In this document: in pieces, positions 26,535-34,141 of the stretch
How positions within the stretch are numbered: the stretch's first letter is position 1
Layout: every line of letters begins with the position of its first letter
Source of the DNA: UBA1447 sp002329225
Lineage (GTDB): Bacteria > Bacillota > Clostridia > Oscillospirales > Acutalibacteraceae
Assembly (NCBI GenBank): GCA_050946835.1
Contig: JBMNVN010000003.1
Span: 248,001 to 312,000, forward strand
Direction: 5' to 3'
Length of the DNA: 64,000 nucleotides
Notes under the pieces: model-generated
The model's input: only the letters and a program-made list of their open reading frames with translations
What the model was told of the DNA's origin: nothing
Databases searched by the model: none
Made by a program: the position numbers and the translations under genes

Positions 26535-27197
26535 TTAAACAAAAATATATTTAAGCATCACATAAAAATGCACAAGGCTACCCATTATGACTACTATGTG
26601 AAAAACGCCGTGGGCATATTTTTTTGTTTTGCCCAGCCACAAAAAGAACATCCCGGCAACATATATTAGACTGCCGAAAAATAAAAGGTGCAGGGCACGG
26701 GGAATAATACTCCCTTTAATGGGTAGAACAGAGGCAAACATTATCAGCCCCTCCCCTATATACAGGATAAGGCGGGCCGCCTTTGTTTTTTCAAAAGCAA
26801 CGGCGGACATCACTATACCGATTATGGCGCAAGCCCAGGCAAAGAAAAAAATAAAAAGGGCAATACCCCGATTTTTCCCGTAAACACCCGCAAGTGAACA
26901 GGGGGTGGCCGTACCGGCTATAAGAATAAAAACCGCACAGTAGTCAATTAACCTGGCAAACCTTTTTAGCTTACCCGGTGAAAGTCCGTGATAAAATGCA
27001 GAAGCGCCGTACATCAAAAGCATTGAGCCGCCGTAAACTATGGCGGAAACAATAACATTCATTTTTCCGGAATCAAGCGCTCTTTTCAGACAAAGTACAA
27101 GCACAACGAAGGAAAGAACAATTCCGATTGCATGGGTTATTACATTAACCTTTTCTTCTTCTTCGGAATAGTGAACCAAGGGTATGTTCAGGAACAA
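26535..27197 (-). CDS. Hemolysin III family membrane protein
   Basis: This 220-residue protein has seven predicted spans and belongs to the HlyIII/PAQR superfamily. Diagnostic positions are the Ser-Ala-Phe-Tyr-His motif near residue 67 and the C-terminal His-Gly-Val-Phe-His-Ile-Val pair of histidines near 195-200, which with an Asp (Ile-Asp-Tyr-Cys-Ala-Val-Phe-Ile) form the metal site. The bacterial members have been linked to membrane energetics and fluidity; real haemolysis is doubtful. The start is TTG at 27197 behind AAGGCGG; no ATG is available before the first membrane span. Confidence 0.87.
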   Translation of the reverse strand: MFLNIPLVHYSEEEEKVNVITHAIGIVLSFVVLVLCLKRALDSGKMNVIVSAIVYGGSMLLMYGASAFYHGLSPGKLKRFARLIDYCAVFILIAGTATPCSLAGVYGKNRGIALFIFFFAWACAIIGIVMSAVAFEKTKAARLILYIGEGLIMFASVLPIKGSIIPRALHLLFFGSLIYVAGMFFLWLGKTKKYAHGVFHIVVIMGSLVHFYVMLKYIFV

Positions 27198-27283
27198 TGT
27201 GATTCCGCCTTTCTTAAAAGGATTGTCTAATTATAGCACGGCAGTTTCACCTTGTCATTTATAAAAAGGCCGGACGCTTTGCC

Positions 27284-27312
27284 TTGACTTGAATGCCGGG
27301 CATTCTTATAAT
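27284..27312 (+). promoter_or_regulatory. Promoter of the phosphoesterase-nitroreductase operon
   Basis: TTGACT (27284-27289) and TATAAT (27307-27312) with a 17-base spacer, 47 bases before the ATG. Confidence 0.7.
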
Positions 27313-27358
27313 AAAAACGGTTGCAAAATTTAATTTTTCAGTCAGGGAGAGAGGAAAA

Positions 27359-28681
27359 ATGTATCAGAGAATTCTTGCCTTTGTACTTGCGCTATTTACC
27401 GTGTTTTCAAGTTTTATGGGAGGATGGATAAGATTGAAAGATGTTAAACCTGCCGAAGGAGACTTTACCCCCGTTGTAAGGTTCGCCGCCCTGAGCGATG
27501 TGCATATCAACTCCCTCGGGGACACTCAATGCCAACGCATGGCAAAAGCCGTAAAATCAGCCTACGCAATAGCCCGCACGGACAATAAGCACGGCACACT
27601 TGACGGAATAATTTTTGCCGGGGATATTACCGAAATCGGGACAGAGGTTCAATACCTGTCTTTCCAATCCGTCTTAAATGCAAATCTGAGGGAAGAAACC
27701 CGCCCCATGGTGATAATAGCCAAAAGCCACGACTGCAACACAATGGGCAAAGACGCTTTGACGTTTTGGGAAAATCTTTCGGGGCTTAAAACCGACTACC
27801 ATGATGTAATCGAGGGGTTCCACTTTATCGGTATTTCCACAACCCGTGATAAAAGCACGGAAGTTAAGTACACGGACGAACAGTTGGATTGGTTCAGGGA
27901 ACAACTTGCCCTTGCCGCAGCGGATGACCCGCTAAAGCCCATTTTTGTGGCCCACCATGAGCATGTGAACGACACGGTCTACGGCAGCAGAAGAGCTTTC
28001 GGTGAACGTTGGGGCACTCCGGAGTTTTATGATATTTTGGCCGACTATCCTCAGGCGGTCGATTTTTCCGGTCACTCCCACTATCCTCTCAACGACCCCA
28101 GATCCATTTGGCAGGGAGATTTTACCGCGTTGGGGACAAGCTCACTTTACTACTACGAGTTTACCGTGGATGATGTAGCAACTTTCCACCCCAAAAACCA
28201 TAGAAATGCGTCCCAGATGTGGATTGTGGAAGTTGACGCCGCAAACCGTGTGCGCCTCAGGGGTTACGACTTGATAGGTGAAGCTTTTGTCTGCGAATAC
28301 CTGATTGAAAAGCCTTCGGACAAAGCCTCCTTCGCCTACACGCCGGAAAAAATGGAAGCCGCTTCCTCCCCGCCCGTGTTTGCCGATAACGCTCAGGCAA
28401 CAGTAGAATGCGGCGTTGACGGCGGTTACAATGTAACGGTACCCGCAGCCCGCTCAACGGACGGCAAAATCATCTTTATTTACAGGGTTTATGTTTATGA
28501 CGCTTCGGGCAACCCCGCAGGGGACTTCTGGGAACTTTCCGGCTACTACTTTACCCCGCCGCCTGAAAGCGTGGAAGTAAAAATTGATAATCTGCCGGAA
28601 GGCGATTATACACTGAAAATCGTGGCGGAAAACGCCTACGGACAGCAGTCCGAGCCCCTTATTATGACGCTGAATGTTTAA
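27359..28681 (+). CDS. Secreted calcineurin-like metallophosphoesterase
   Basis: The protein has 440 residues. A hydrophobic export segment spans about residues 5-24. The phosphoesterase core follows: Leu-Ser-Asp-Val-His (Asp47, His49), Ala-Gly-Asp-Ile (Asp89), Ala-Lys-Ser-His-Asp at 121-125, Val-Ala-His-His-Glu-His near 200, and Gly-His-Ser-His near 240. In most of the family the third motif is Gly-Asn-His-Asp; here the metal-binding Asn is Ser. The last 90 residues look like a fibronectin-type beta domain. I start at the ATG 27359 behind GGGAGAGAGG, not at the in-frame ATG 27293. Substrate unknown; it likely cleaves phosphate esters outside the membrane. Confidence 0.8.
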   Translation: MYQRILAFVLALFTVFSSFMGGWIRLKDVKPAEGDFTPVVRFAALSDVHINSLGDTQCQRMAKAVKSAYAIARTDNKHGTLDGIIFAGDITEIGTEVQYLSFQSVLNANLREETRPMVIIAKSHDCNTMGKDALTFWENLSGLKTDYHDVIEGFHFIGISTTRDKSTEVKYTDEQLDWFREQLALAAADDPLKPIFVAHHEHVNDTVYGSRRAFGERWGTPEFYDILADYPQAVDFSGHSHYPLNDPRSIWQGDFTALGTSSLYYYEFTVDDVATFHPKNHRNASQMWIVEVDAANRVRLRGYDLIGEAFVCEYLIEKPSDKASFAYTPEKMEAASSPPVFADNAQATVECGVDGGYNVTVPAARSTDGKIIFIYRVYVYDASGNPAGDFWELSGYYFTPPPESVEVKIDNLPEGDYTLKIVAENAYGQQSEPLIMTLNV

Positions 28682-28717
28682 CCCGATCAAAAAATATAAC
28701 ATAACGGAGGTATAGCC

Positions 28718-29296
28718 ATGCTTTTGGATTTGTTGATGAAGGCCCGCAGTTACAGGAACTTTGACCCGGCGGTGCGGTACACCGATGAAGATATAAAGGC
28801 ACTTATCAACCTTTGCCGCTTTGCCCCGTCATCGGTAAACCGCCAGCCCATTCGCTTTGCCTATGCCACCAAAAAAGAGGATTGCGATAGGATTTTCCCC
28901 TACCTCGGTTGGGCGGCAAAGATAAAAGAGAACAAACCGCCCTTCCCCGGCAACGAACCCACAGCCTATATTCTGATGTGCTATGATACGAATCTTACAC
29001 CGAATTCACCGGATGCCGATGTAGGCATTTATGCTCAAACCATTGTATTGGGTGCTATGGAAAAAGGTATCGGCGCCTGTATGCTGGGCAGTATAGATAA
29101 ACCCGCCCTTGCGGAACTGTTCACTCTGCCGGAAAACATCAAGCCGAGACTTGTCATAGCCCTCGGCGCACCGAATGAAAAAATCGTACTCACCGAAGCA
29201 AAAGACGGTCAGACTGACTATTACAGGGATGAGGAAAATACCCATTATGTGCCGAAACTGCCGCTGAATGAAATTCTGCTCCCGGGAATAAAATAG
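28718..29296 (+). CDS. Nitroreductase family protein
   Basis: This 192-residue flavoprotein is of the nitroreductase/FMN oxidoreductase type. The N-terminal Ala-Arg-Ser-Tyr-Arg-Asn-Phe corresponds to the Arg-Arg-Ser-x-Arg FMN-binding signature. Ala-Pro-Ser-Ser-Val-Asn-Arg-Gln-Pro near residue 36 and Gly-Ile-Gly-Ala-Cys-Met-Leu-Gly near 115 are typical. It uses NAD(P)H to reduce an unknown acceptor in the cytoplasm. It lies 36 bases after the phosphoesterase stop with an ACGGAGG site between, so they probably share one transcript, though a functional link is not evident. Confidence 0.88.
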   Translation: MLLDLLMKARSYRNFDPAVRYTDEDIKALINLCRFAPSSVNRQPIRFAYATKKEDCDRIFPYLGWAAKIKENKPPFPGNEPTAYILMCYDTNLTPNSPDADVGIYAQTIVLGAMEKGIGACMLGSIDKPALAELFTLPENIKPRLVIALGAPNEKIVLTEAKDGQTDYYRDEENTHYVPKLPLNEILLPGIK

Positions 29297-29307
29297 AAAC
29301 GGATATC

Positions 29308-29347
29308 AAAAAAGGAGTTTGTGTTTTTGGCACAAACTCCTTTTTTA
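29308..29347. terminator. Bidirectional terminator after the nitroreductase gene
   Basis: AAAAGGAGTTTGTG pairs with CACAAACTCCTTTT around a 7-base loop, with A-run and T-run on the two sides. It separates the nitroreductase gene from the convergent LiaF-like gene. Confidence 0.85.
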
Positions 29348-29359
29348 TTTAACAGAAAC

Positions 29360-30052
29360 TCAGGTGTAGATGATTTTTATGCTGCCGAGGTTTACATTGC
29401 CGGTAAGGGTTAAAAGCGGTTCGGTCAGCACCGGTTGGGACTGGGTCAAATCGTTCTGTACTTCCCCAAGTGTGGTAGTTATTTTTTCCGTTACATTCCA
29501 GTAGCGGGGAATATAGAGTTTTAACGAGGCAAAATTGCAATCCAGCTTAAGCTCGGCACCTTTGGGGTTTAAACGCACCTGGTCAAAATAGACTTCCAAC
29601 TCGCCGAAGGAAACGGAAATCTTCCCCCCCCGCAAAGCGTCGGCATGAAGATATCTGCCGGAAGCGCCTTTGCTGACCTTTATAATCGGATAATCGGAAT
29701 CCACACTTTCATCCGCCCTGTTCGGGGACGAGGTCAACCGTTTTTTTTTACCTAATTGCCTGAACAGCAAGGTGCAGCCTAATGCGACCATAAGGGCGCT
29801 TAAAACCAGAATCGGCAGGCGGATATGGGGCAGGTTAAGCGGGGCCTCATAAATTTTGTATAAAAACGCCATGGGTGTGAAGATTTGGAAAAACTCCATA
29901 CTGAAAATTCCGTTGATAATAAGCGCGGAAAAGAAGACGGTGGCAATTATACTGACAAAACCTATTCTTCCAAAGTCCGTAAGCTGGCTGGCAACAATCA
30001 AAGCCGCCGAGATTATGAGGAAAAATCCCCAAAAAATGTTTTTACCTTTCAT
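29360..30052 (-). CDS. LiaF-like membrane protein
   Basis: The 230-residue protein has four predicted spans in the first 110 residues (two hairpins). A soluble C-terminal beta domain starts near residue 125. The C-terminal repeats of the type Gly-Lys-Ile-Ser-Val-Ser-Phe-Gly-Glu-Leu-Glu-Val-Tyr-Phe and Gly-Ala-Glu-Leu-Lys-Leu-Asp-Cys-Asn-Phe-Ala-Ser-Leu resemble LiaF/DUF2154 domains, which sense or restrain cell-envelope stress signalling. It is encoded 45 bases after a LytTR regulator, a common pairing in Firmicutes in which the membrane protein modulates the regulator. Its own ribosome binding site is AAAGGAGG. Confidence 0.75.
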   Translation of the reverse strand: MKGKNIFWGFFLIISAALIVASQLTDFGRIGFVSIIATVFFSALIINGIFSMEFFQIFTPMAFLYKIYEAPLNLPHIRLPILVLSALMVALGCTLLFRQLGKKKRLTSSPNRADESVDSDYPIIKVSKGASGRYLHADALRGGKISVSFGELEVYFDQVRLNPKGAELKLDCNFASLKLYIPRYWNVTEKITTTLGEVQNDLTQSQPVLTEPLLTLTGNVNLGSIKIIYT

Positions 30053-30097
30053 TAAAATTCCTCCTTTTCAATACTCCGCAAAGCGGTTGAATTTCCT

Positions 30098-30556
30098 TTA
30101 CAGTTTGCTTCTTTCGCTTAACCTTTCACGCAGGCGGTGATAATAGTGGCGGGACACATAAACACCTTTATTGCCTGTATTAAAGTTGACAAGACTTGAT
30201 GCGGTGAGGTTGCGGGTAACGGAGTACACATGCTCCACATTCAAAATTGCGGACTTGGAAACACGCACAAACTTTCGGGATAACATCTGTTCCAGTTCGT
30301 AAAGACGGTATTTTACCGTATAAACTTCATCTGCCGTGTGGGCGCAGACCTCCTCGCCCCGAGTTTCAAAAAACAACACTTCATCGGGTGAAAAGAAGAA
30401 CTCACGATTATCTTTGTAAAAGGTGATTTCAACTTTTTTGGCAGCCTGCTCAACGGCATAGTCCCGAATGGCTTTAATTGTGTCGTTTTCCTCCCGGCAA
30501 CGGATAATCAGCTCGTCTTCCCGAAGGTCGTCCACGAGTTCAACGCGTATCTTCAC
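30098..30556 (-). CDS. LytTR-domain DNA-binding regulator
   Basis: The 152-residue protein has a short N-terminal region (about 50 residues) and a C-terminal LytTR domain. Key parts are Asp-Glu-Val-Leu-Phe-Phe-Glu-Thr-Arg-Gly near residue 60, Tyr-Arg-Leu-Tyr-Glu-Leu-Glu near 85, Phe-Val-Arg-Val-Ser-Lys-Ser-Ala-Ile-Leu-Asn near 100 and the closing Val-Ser-Arg-His-Tyr-Tyr. It lacks a receiver domain, so it is not a classical response regulator. I start at GTG 30556, directly behind GGAGGTGAG; the frame reaches 10 codons further with no site. It likely controls its own operon with the LiaF-like gene. Confidence 0.87.
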   Translation of the reverse strand: MKIRVELVDDLREDELIIRCREENDTIKAIRDYAVEQAAKKVEITFYKDNREFFFSPDEVLFFETRGEEVCAHTADEVYTVKYRLYELEQMLSRKFVRVSKSAILNVEHVYSVTRNLTASSLVNFNTGNKGVYVSRHYYHRLRERLSERSKL

Positions 30557-30749
30557 CGACTCACCTCCGCACGTGAAGTATATCACAAAAATTTATTTGA
30601 AAAAGGTTATTTCCGTAACAGGTTGCCGCTTCAGGCTAACAGGTAAATAAAAAGCGGCAACAGGCAAATTTTTCGGCTTGCGTTTTTGGTGTTGTCGAAG
30701 CTTCCAACCTGTGTTATCATCTTTAAAACAGTTTTCGGAGGGCTTTTGA

Positions 30750-31328
30750 TTGACATTTTTACGGGATTTACGGGTGGGCGCAGACCCCTACAGATTTATT
30801 GCTCAGCTCATCGGCTTTGTGGGTATGAGCCTGATGGTTTTTTCCTTTCAGCAAAAATCCCGCAAAGGTATACTTGTCGCCCAAATGGTGGGCGAAGCCT
30901 TTTGGGTAGTGCATTACGGCATGTTGGGAGCCTACACCGGAATGGCACTTAATATTTTAGGCGTTATCCGCTGCTATGTCTACTCTCAAAGAGAAACAAA
31001 AAAATGGGCGAATCACACCGCAGTCCCTATTATCTTCTTTATTGCCTCGATTATTACCGGCATCCTTTCCTGGACGGGGCCGGCTTCCCTTTTACCCATG
31101 GCGGCGGTTTGTATCACCTCTTTTGTTCTATGGTCTAAAAAACCCAATATTGTTCGGGCTTTCTCTTACCCGGGCTGCACTTTCTGGTTGATTTTCAACC
31201 TGATTAACCGTTCCTATGCGGGGGTACTCACGGAGCTGTTTAACCTCGCTTCAATAACTGTCGGAATAATCCGGCTGGATATAGGTAAAAACAAAAAGCG
31301 GACACCCGCAGATTCCGTTGCGGACTGA
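30750..31328 (+). CDS. YgjV-family membrane protein
   Basis: This 192-residue protein has about six membrane spans and belongs to the Imp-YgjV family (PF10688). The first part, Gln-Leu-Ile-Gly-Phe-Val-Gly-Met-Ser-Leu-Met-Val-Phe-Ser-Phe-Gln, and the Gly-Glu-Ala-Phe-Trp-Val-Val-His-Tyr motif near residue 48 are typical. A His-Tyr pair in the membrane may be functional. Its role is unknown. The start is TTG at 30750 behind CGGAGGG. It is the only gene of its unit, convergent with pckG. Confidence 0.75.
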   Translation: MTFLRDLRVGADPYRFIAQLIGFVGMSLMVFSFQQKSRKGILVAQMVGEAFWVVHYGMLGAYTGMALNILGVIRCYVYSQRETKKWANHTAVPIIFFIASIITGILSWTGPASLLPMAAVCITSFVLWSKKPNIVRAFSYPGCTFWLIFNLINRSYAGVLTELFNLASITVGIIRLDIGKNKKRTPADSVAD

Positions 31329-31337
31329 AACACAAAA

Positions 31338-31370
31338 CAACCCGCAGAGCAAAACTCTGCGGGCTTTTGT
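31338..31370. terminator. Bidirectional terminator between ygjV-like gene and pckG
   Basis: CCCGCAGAG (31341-31349) and CTCTGCGGG (31355-31363) make a perfect stem with a CAAAA loop, flanked by AACAA and CTTTTGTTTT. Confidence 0.85.
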
Positions 31371-31380
31371 TTTGTATGTT

Positions 31381-33177
31381 TTATGCCAGCGCTTTTTTCA
31401 GTTTTTCAAGTTCTTCAGCCAATACTGCGGGAAGTTTGTCGCCGTAGATTTTGTAGTTTTCTTTGATCGACTCAATTTCCGCCAGCCAGCCTTCTTTGTC
31501 AACTTTAAGCAATTCAGCCATCTCTTCCGGAGTTACATTCAAGCCTTCGGTATCAATACCGCCGGGGAGGGGAAGCTTGCCTATGGGAGTTTGAACGGCA
31601 TCAACCTCGCCTGAAAGCCTTTGAACAACCCATTTAAGTACACGGCTGTTTTCACCGAAGCCCGGCCAAATAAACTTACCTTCGGCGTTCTTACGGAACC
31701 AGTTTACATTAAAGATTCTGGGCAGTTTATCCGGGGAAGTTTTCTGGCCGATATCCAGCCAGTGCTGGAGGTAATCGCCCATGTGGTAGCCGGCAAAGGG
31801 CAGCATGGCAAAGGGGTCACGCCTGACCTGACCGACTTGATCGGTAATATTTGCGGCGGTAATCTCCGAACCCATTATTGAACCGAGGAAGATACCGTGA
31901 TTCCAATCCAAGCTCTCATTAACCAGAGGAATATTGGCTGCACGGCGGCCGCCTACAAGGATTGCGGAGATAGGCACACCGGCAGGGTCTTCCCACTCGT
32001 CGGCAATAACCGGACACTGAGCGGCGGGGCTTGTAAAACGGGAATTGGGATGGGCGGCGGGTTCGGGGGACTCGGGAGTCCAGTCGTTGCCCTTCCAGTC
32101 GATAGCGTGCTCGGGTGCGGGAATACCGCTGCCCTCCCACCAAACATCGCCGTCATCGGTGAGGGCTACATTTGTATATATGGTATTGTTCTGAATTTGA
32201 CGCATGGCGTTGGGATTGGACTTCATTGAAGTACCCGGCACCACGCCGAAAAAGCCCGCTTCGGGGTTGATGGCATAAAGTCTTCCGTCGGCACCGAATT
32301 TCATCCAGGCAATATCGTCGCCGATTGTTTCAACCTTCCAGCCGGGGATGGTGGGTTCAAGCATAGCCAGGTTTGTTTTGCCGCAGGCGCTGGGGAAGGC
32401 GCCGCAAATGTAGTAAACCTTGCCTTTGGGGTCGGTGAGCTTAAGAATGAGCATATGCTCCGCAAGCCAACCTTCGTCCCTGGCCTGAACACTGGCTATA
32501 CGCAGGGCAAAGCATTTTTTACCCAGCAGGGCGTTGCCGCCGTAGCCGGAACCGAAAGACCAGATTGTTCTCTCTTCCGGAAAGTGGCTGATATATTTTT
32601 CATCCACATTGGGTACGCAGGGCCAAGCGGGGTCAGTATCCCCTTCATTAAGAGGCAAACCTACGGAGTGCAGGCATTTTACAAACTCCCCGTCTTCACC
32701 CAGCACTTCCAGAACACGGTCGCCGGTTCGGGTCATTATCCACATATTCAAAACAACATAGGGGCTGTCGGTAATTTCCACACCGATTTTAGCTATCGGA
32801 GAACCCACGGGGCCCATGGAAAAGGGAATAACATACATGGTTCTGCCCTTCATGCAGCCGTCATAAAGCCTGGTCATTGTGGGTTTAAGTTCCAGCGGGT
32901 CAATCCAGTTGTTGGTGGGACCGGCATCTTCCTGCTTAACGCTGGAAATATAGGTTCTCGCTTCCACTCTGGCAACATCCGAGGGATGACTTCTGAACAG
33001 AACACAGCCGGGCTTTTTTTCGGGATTCAGCTCTTCGCATATGTTGTTGTCCACACAGAGTTTTGTTATTGTGTCGTATTCTTCCTGAGACCCGTTGCAC
33101 CAGTAAACTTTATCAGGTTTGCAAAGGGCGGTGATTTCGTCAACCCAGTTAATAAGATTTTTGTTGTTTGTTTTCAT
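31381..33177 (-). CDS. pckG: Phosphoenolpyruvate carboxykinase (GTP)
   Basis: The 598-residue enzyme is the GTP-dependent form. The P-loop Phe-Pro-Ser-Ala-Cys-Gly-Lys-Thr-Asn-Leu is at residues 261-270 and includes the reactive Cys265 of this class. Other landmarks are Ser-His-Pro-Ser-Asp-Val-Ala-Arg-Val-Glu-Ala-Arg near 63-74, the Phe-Gly-Ser-Gly-Tyr-Gly-Gly-Asn loop near 208-215, and Val-Gly-Gly-Arg-Arg near 400. It interconverts oxaloacetate and PEP with GTP; in fermenters it often runs in the carboxylating direction. The ATG at 33177 follows TGGAGG; the open frame further upstream has no site. It is divergent from a TetR regulator, with operator-like repeats between them. Confidence 0.95.
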   Translation of the reverse strand: MKTNNKNLINWVDEITALCKPDKVYWCNGSQEEYDTITKLCVDNNICEELNPEKKPGCVLFRSHPSDVARVEARTYISSVKQEDAGPTNNWIDPLELKPTMTRLYDGCMKGRTMYVIPFSMGPVGSPIAKIGVEITDSPYVVLNMWIMTRTGDRVLEVLGEDGEFVKCLHSVGLPLNEGDTDPAWPCVPNVDEKYISHFPEERTIWSFGSGYGGNALLGKKCFALRIASVQARDEGWLAEHMLILKLTDPKGKVYYICGAFPSACGKTNLAMLEPTIPGWKVETIGDDIAWMKFGADGRLYAINPEAGFFGVVPGTSMKSNPNAMRQIQNNTIYTNVALTDDGDVWWEGSGIPAPEHAIDWKGNDWTPESPEPAAHPNSRFTSPAAQCPVIADEWEDPAGVPISAILVGGRRAANIPLVNESLDWNHGIFLGSIMGSEITAANITDQVGQVRRDPFAMLPFAGYHMGDYLQHWLDIGQKTSPDKLPRIFNVNWFRKNAEGKFIWPGFGENSRVLKWVVQRLSGEVDAVQTPIGKLPLPGGIDTEGLNVTPEEMAELLKVDKEGWLAEIESIKENYKIYGDKLPAVLAEELEKLKKALA

Positions 33178-33245
33178 CGGCAATTCCTCCAAATATATTT
33201 CGCCTCGCAAAGCGTTAATATGCTCCAAGAACGAGATTAGGGCTA

Positions 33246-33274
33246 ATAGTATCACAAATAGTTTTTTGCGTCAA
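33246..33274 (-). promoter_or_regulatory. Promoter of pckG
   Basis: On the minus strand, TTGACG (33269-33274) and TACTAT (33246-33251) are 17 bases apart, about 70 bases before the pckG start. Confidence 0.65.
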
Positions 33275-33278
33275 CACC

Positions 33279-33311
33279 TTTAGACAAGTAAAACGCTTTT
33301 AGTCAAGTAAA
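33279..33311. repeat. Two 14-base operator-like direct repeats upstream of pckG
   Basis: TTTAGACAAGTAAA (33279-33292) and TTTAGTCAAGTAAA (33298-33311) differ at one base and are 19 bases apart. They lie directly upstream of the pckG -35 box, an activator or repressor position. Confidence 0.6.
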
Positions 33312-33323
33312 GTTTTTACCCCC

Positions 33324-33352
33324 TTGACAGGGCAATATCAGGCATATATACT
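33324..33352 (+). promoter_or_regulatory. Promoter of the TetR-family gene
   Basis: TTGACA (33324-33329) and TATACT (33347-33352) with a 17-base spacer. Confidence 0.75.
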
Positions 33353-33354
33353 TT

Positions 33355-33376
33355 ACTTTACTCGAGAATGTAAAGT
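33355..33376. promoter_or_regulatory. Candidate TetR operator at the tetR transcription start
   Basis: ACTTTAC and GTAAAGT form 7-bp inverted arms around an 8-base centre. The site starts right after the -10 box and covers the expected transcription start, as in autorepressed TetR genes. The GTAAA half-site also occurs in the two direct repeats upstream. Confidence 0.6.
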
Positions 33377-33433
33377 TGTCCGCCGTTGATTACGGTTAAA
33401 ATTAAAATCGTATTTTATGGAGTGTGAAATCAG

Positions 33434-34066
33434 TTGAGAAACGTCAGGCAGGAAATATTGGACACCGCCCAAAATTTATTTAAGCAACACGGCTATGACG
33501 GCACTACTTTTCAGATGATTGCCGACGAACTGGGAATTACACGGGCGGGGGTTGTTTACCATTTTAAAAATAAACATCTGATTTTACACACCATATTTGA
33601 AAACTATTTTGACCTTATCAGAAGTTTTGTGCGGGAAAACCTGACGGAAGGCTTTAATTACTACCTCTACTACTGCGTGTTCCACATCTATACCTCGGCG
33701 AAAATAATTAAAAATGAAAACATCTATCGGCTTTTTTACCATAAGGACTATGTAGACAGCATGGAAAGGGAAAAGCTCTGGGGCGTTGAAGAATCTTACC
33801 GCCTTATTACGGATGACTTTAATAAAGACTTCACCAAAGAGGAACTGCGCCTTGCCTCAATTATGGACAGGGGCGCCCGCTTCCGCCTGTTTAAGGAGTT
33901 TGCCGAAGGCGACGGAATCCTGACCGTAGAGAAATACGGTTATTACAGGGTTTACCTTATGGGGGTACTCTCCCGCCTGGACGAAGCGACAATAGAAAAA
34001 AACATAAGACGGGCATTCGAGTTTGTAGAAAGCCACTCCCCGCCCGCAATACCGTTATTTGAATAG
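33434..34066 (+). CDS. TetR/AcrR-family transcriptional regulator
   Basis: The 210-residue protein begins with a TetR-type helix-turn-helix domain (about residues 5-50): Ile-Leu-Asp-Thr-Ala-Gln-Asn-Leu-Phe-Lys-Gln-His-Gly-Tyr-Asp-Gly-Thr-Thr and Ile-Ala-Asp-Glu-Leu-Gly-Ile-Thr-Arg-Ala-Gly-Val-Val-Tyr-His-Phe-Lys. The rest is an all-helical ligand domain unlike known subtypes. It starts with TTG at 33434. A palindrome covers its own transcription start, which suggests autoregulation; its divergent neighbour pckG could be a second target. Ligand unknown. Confidence 0.88.
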   Translation: MRNVRQEILDTAQNLFKQHGYDGTTFQMIADELGITRAGVVYHFKNKHLILHTIFENYFDLIRSFVRENLTEGFNYYLYYCVFHIYTSAKIIKNENIYRLFYHKDYVDSMEREKLWGVEESYRLITDDFNKDFTKEELRLASIMDRGARFRLFKEFAEGDGILTVEKYGYYRVYLMGVLSRLDEATIEKNIRRAFEFVESHSPPAIPLFE

Positions 34067-34078
34067 CACAATAAAACG

Positions 34079-34107
34079 AGCCGCCCCAGTCAGAGGCGGC
34101 TTTTTTA
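34079..34107 (+). terminator. Terminator of the TetR-family gene
   Basis: AGCCGCC (34079-34085) and GGCGGCT (34095-34101) form a stem followed by TTTTTT. The GH31 gene converges at 34142. Confidence 0.8.
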
Positions 34108-34141
34108 GCAAACACTCGTCAACTGAAATCAATCCAAGATA

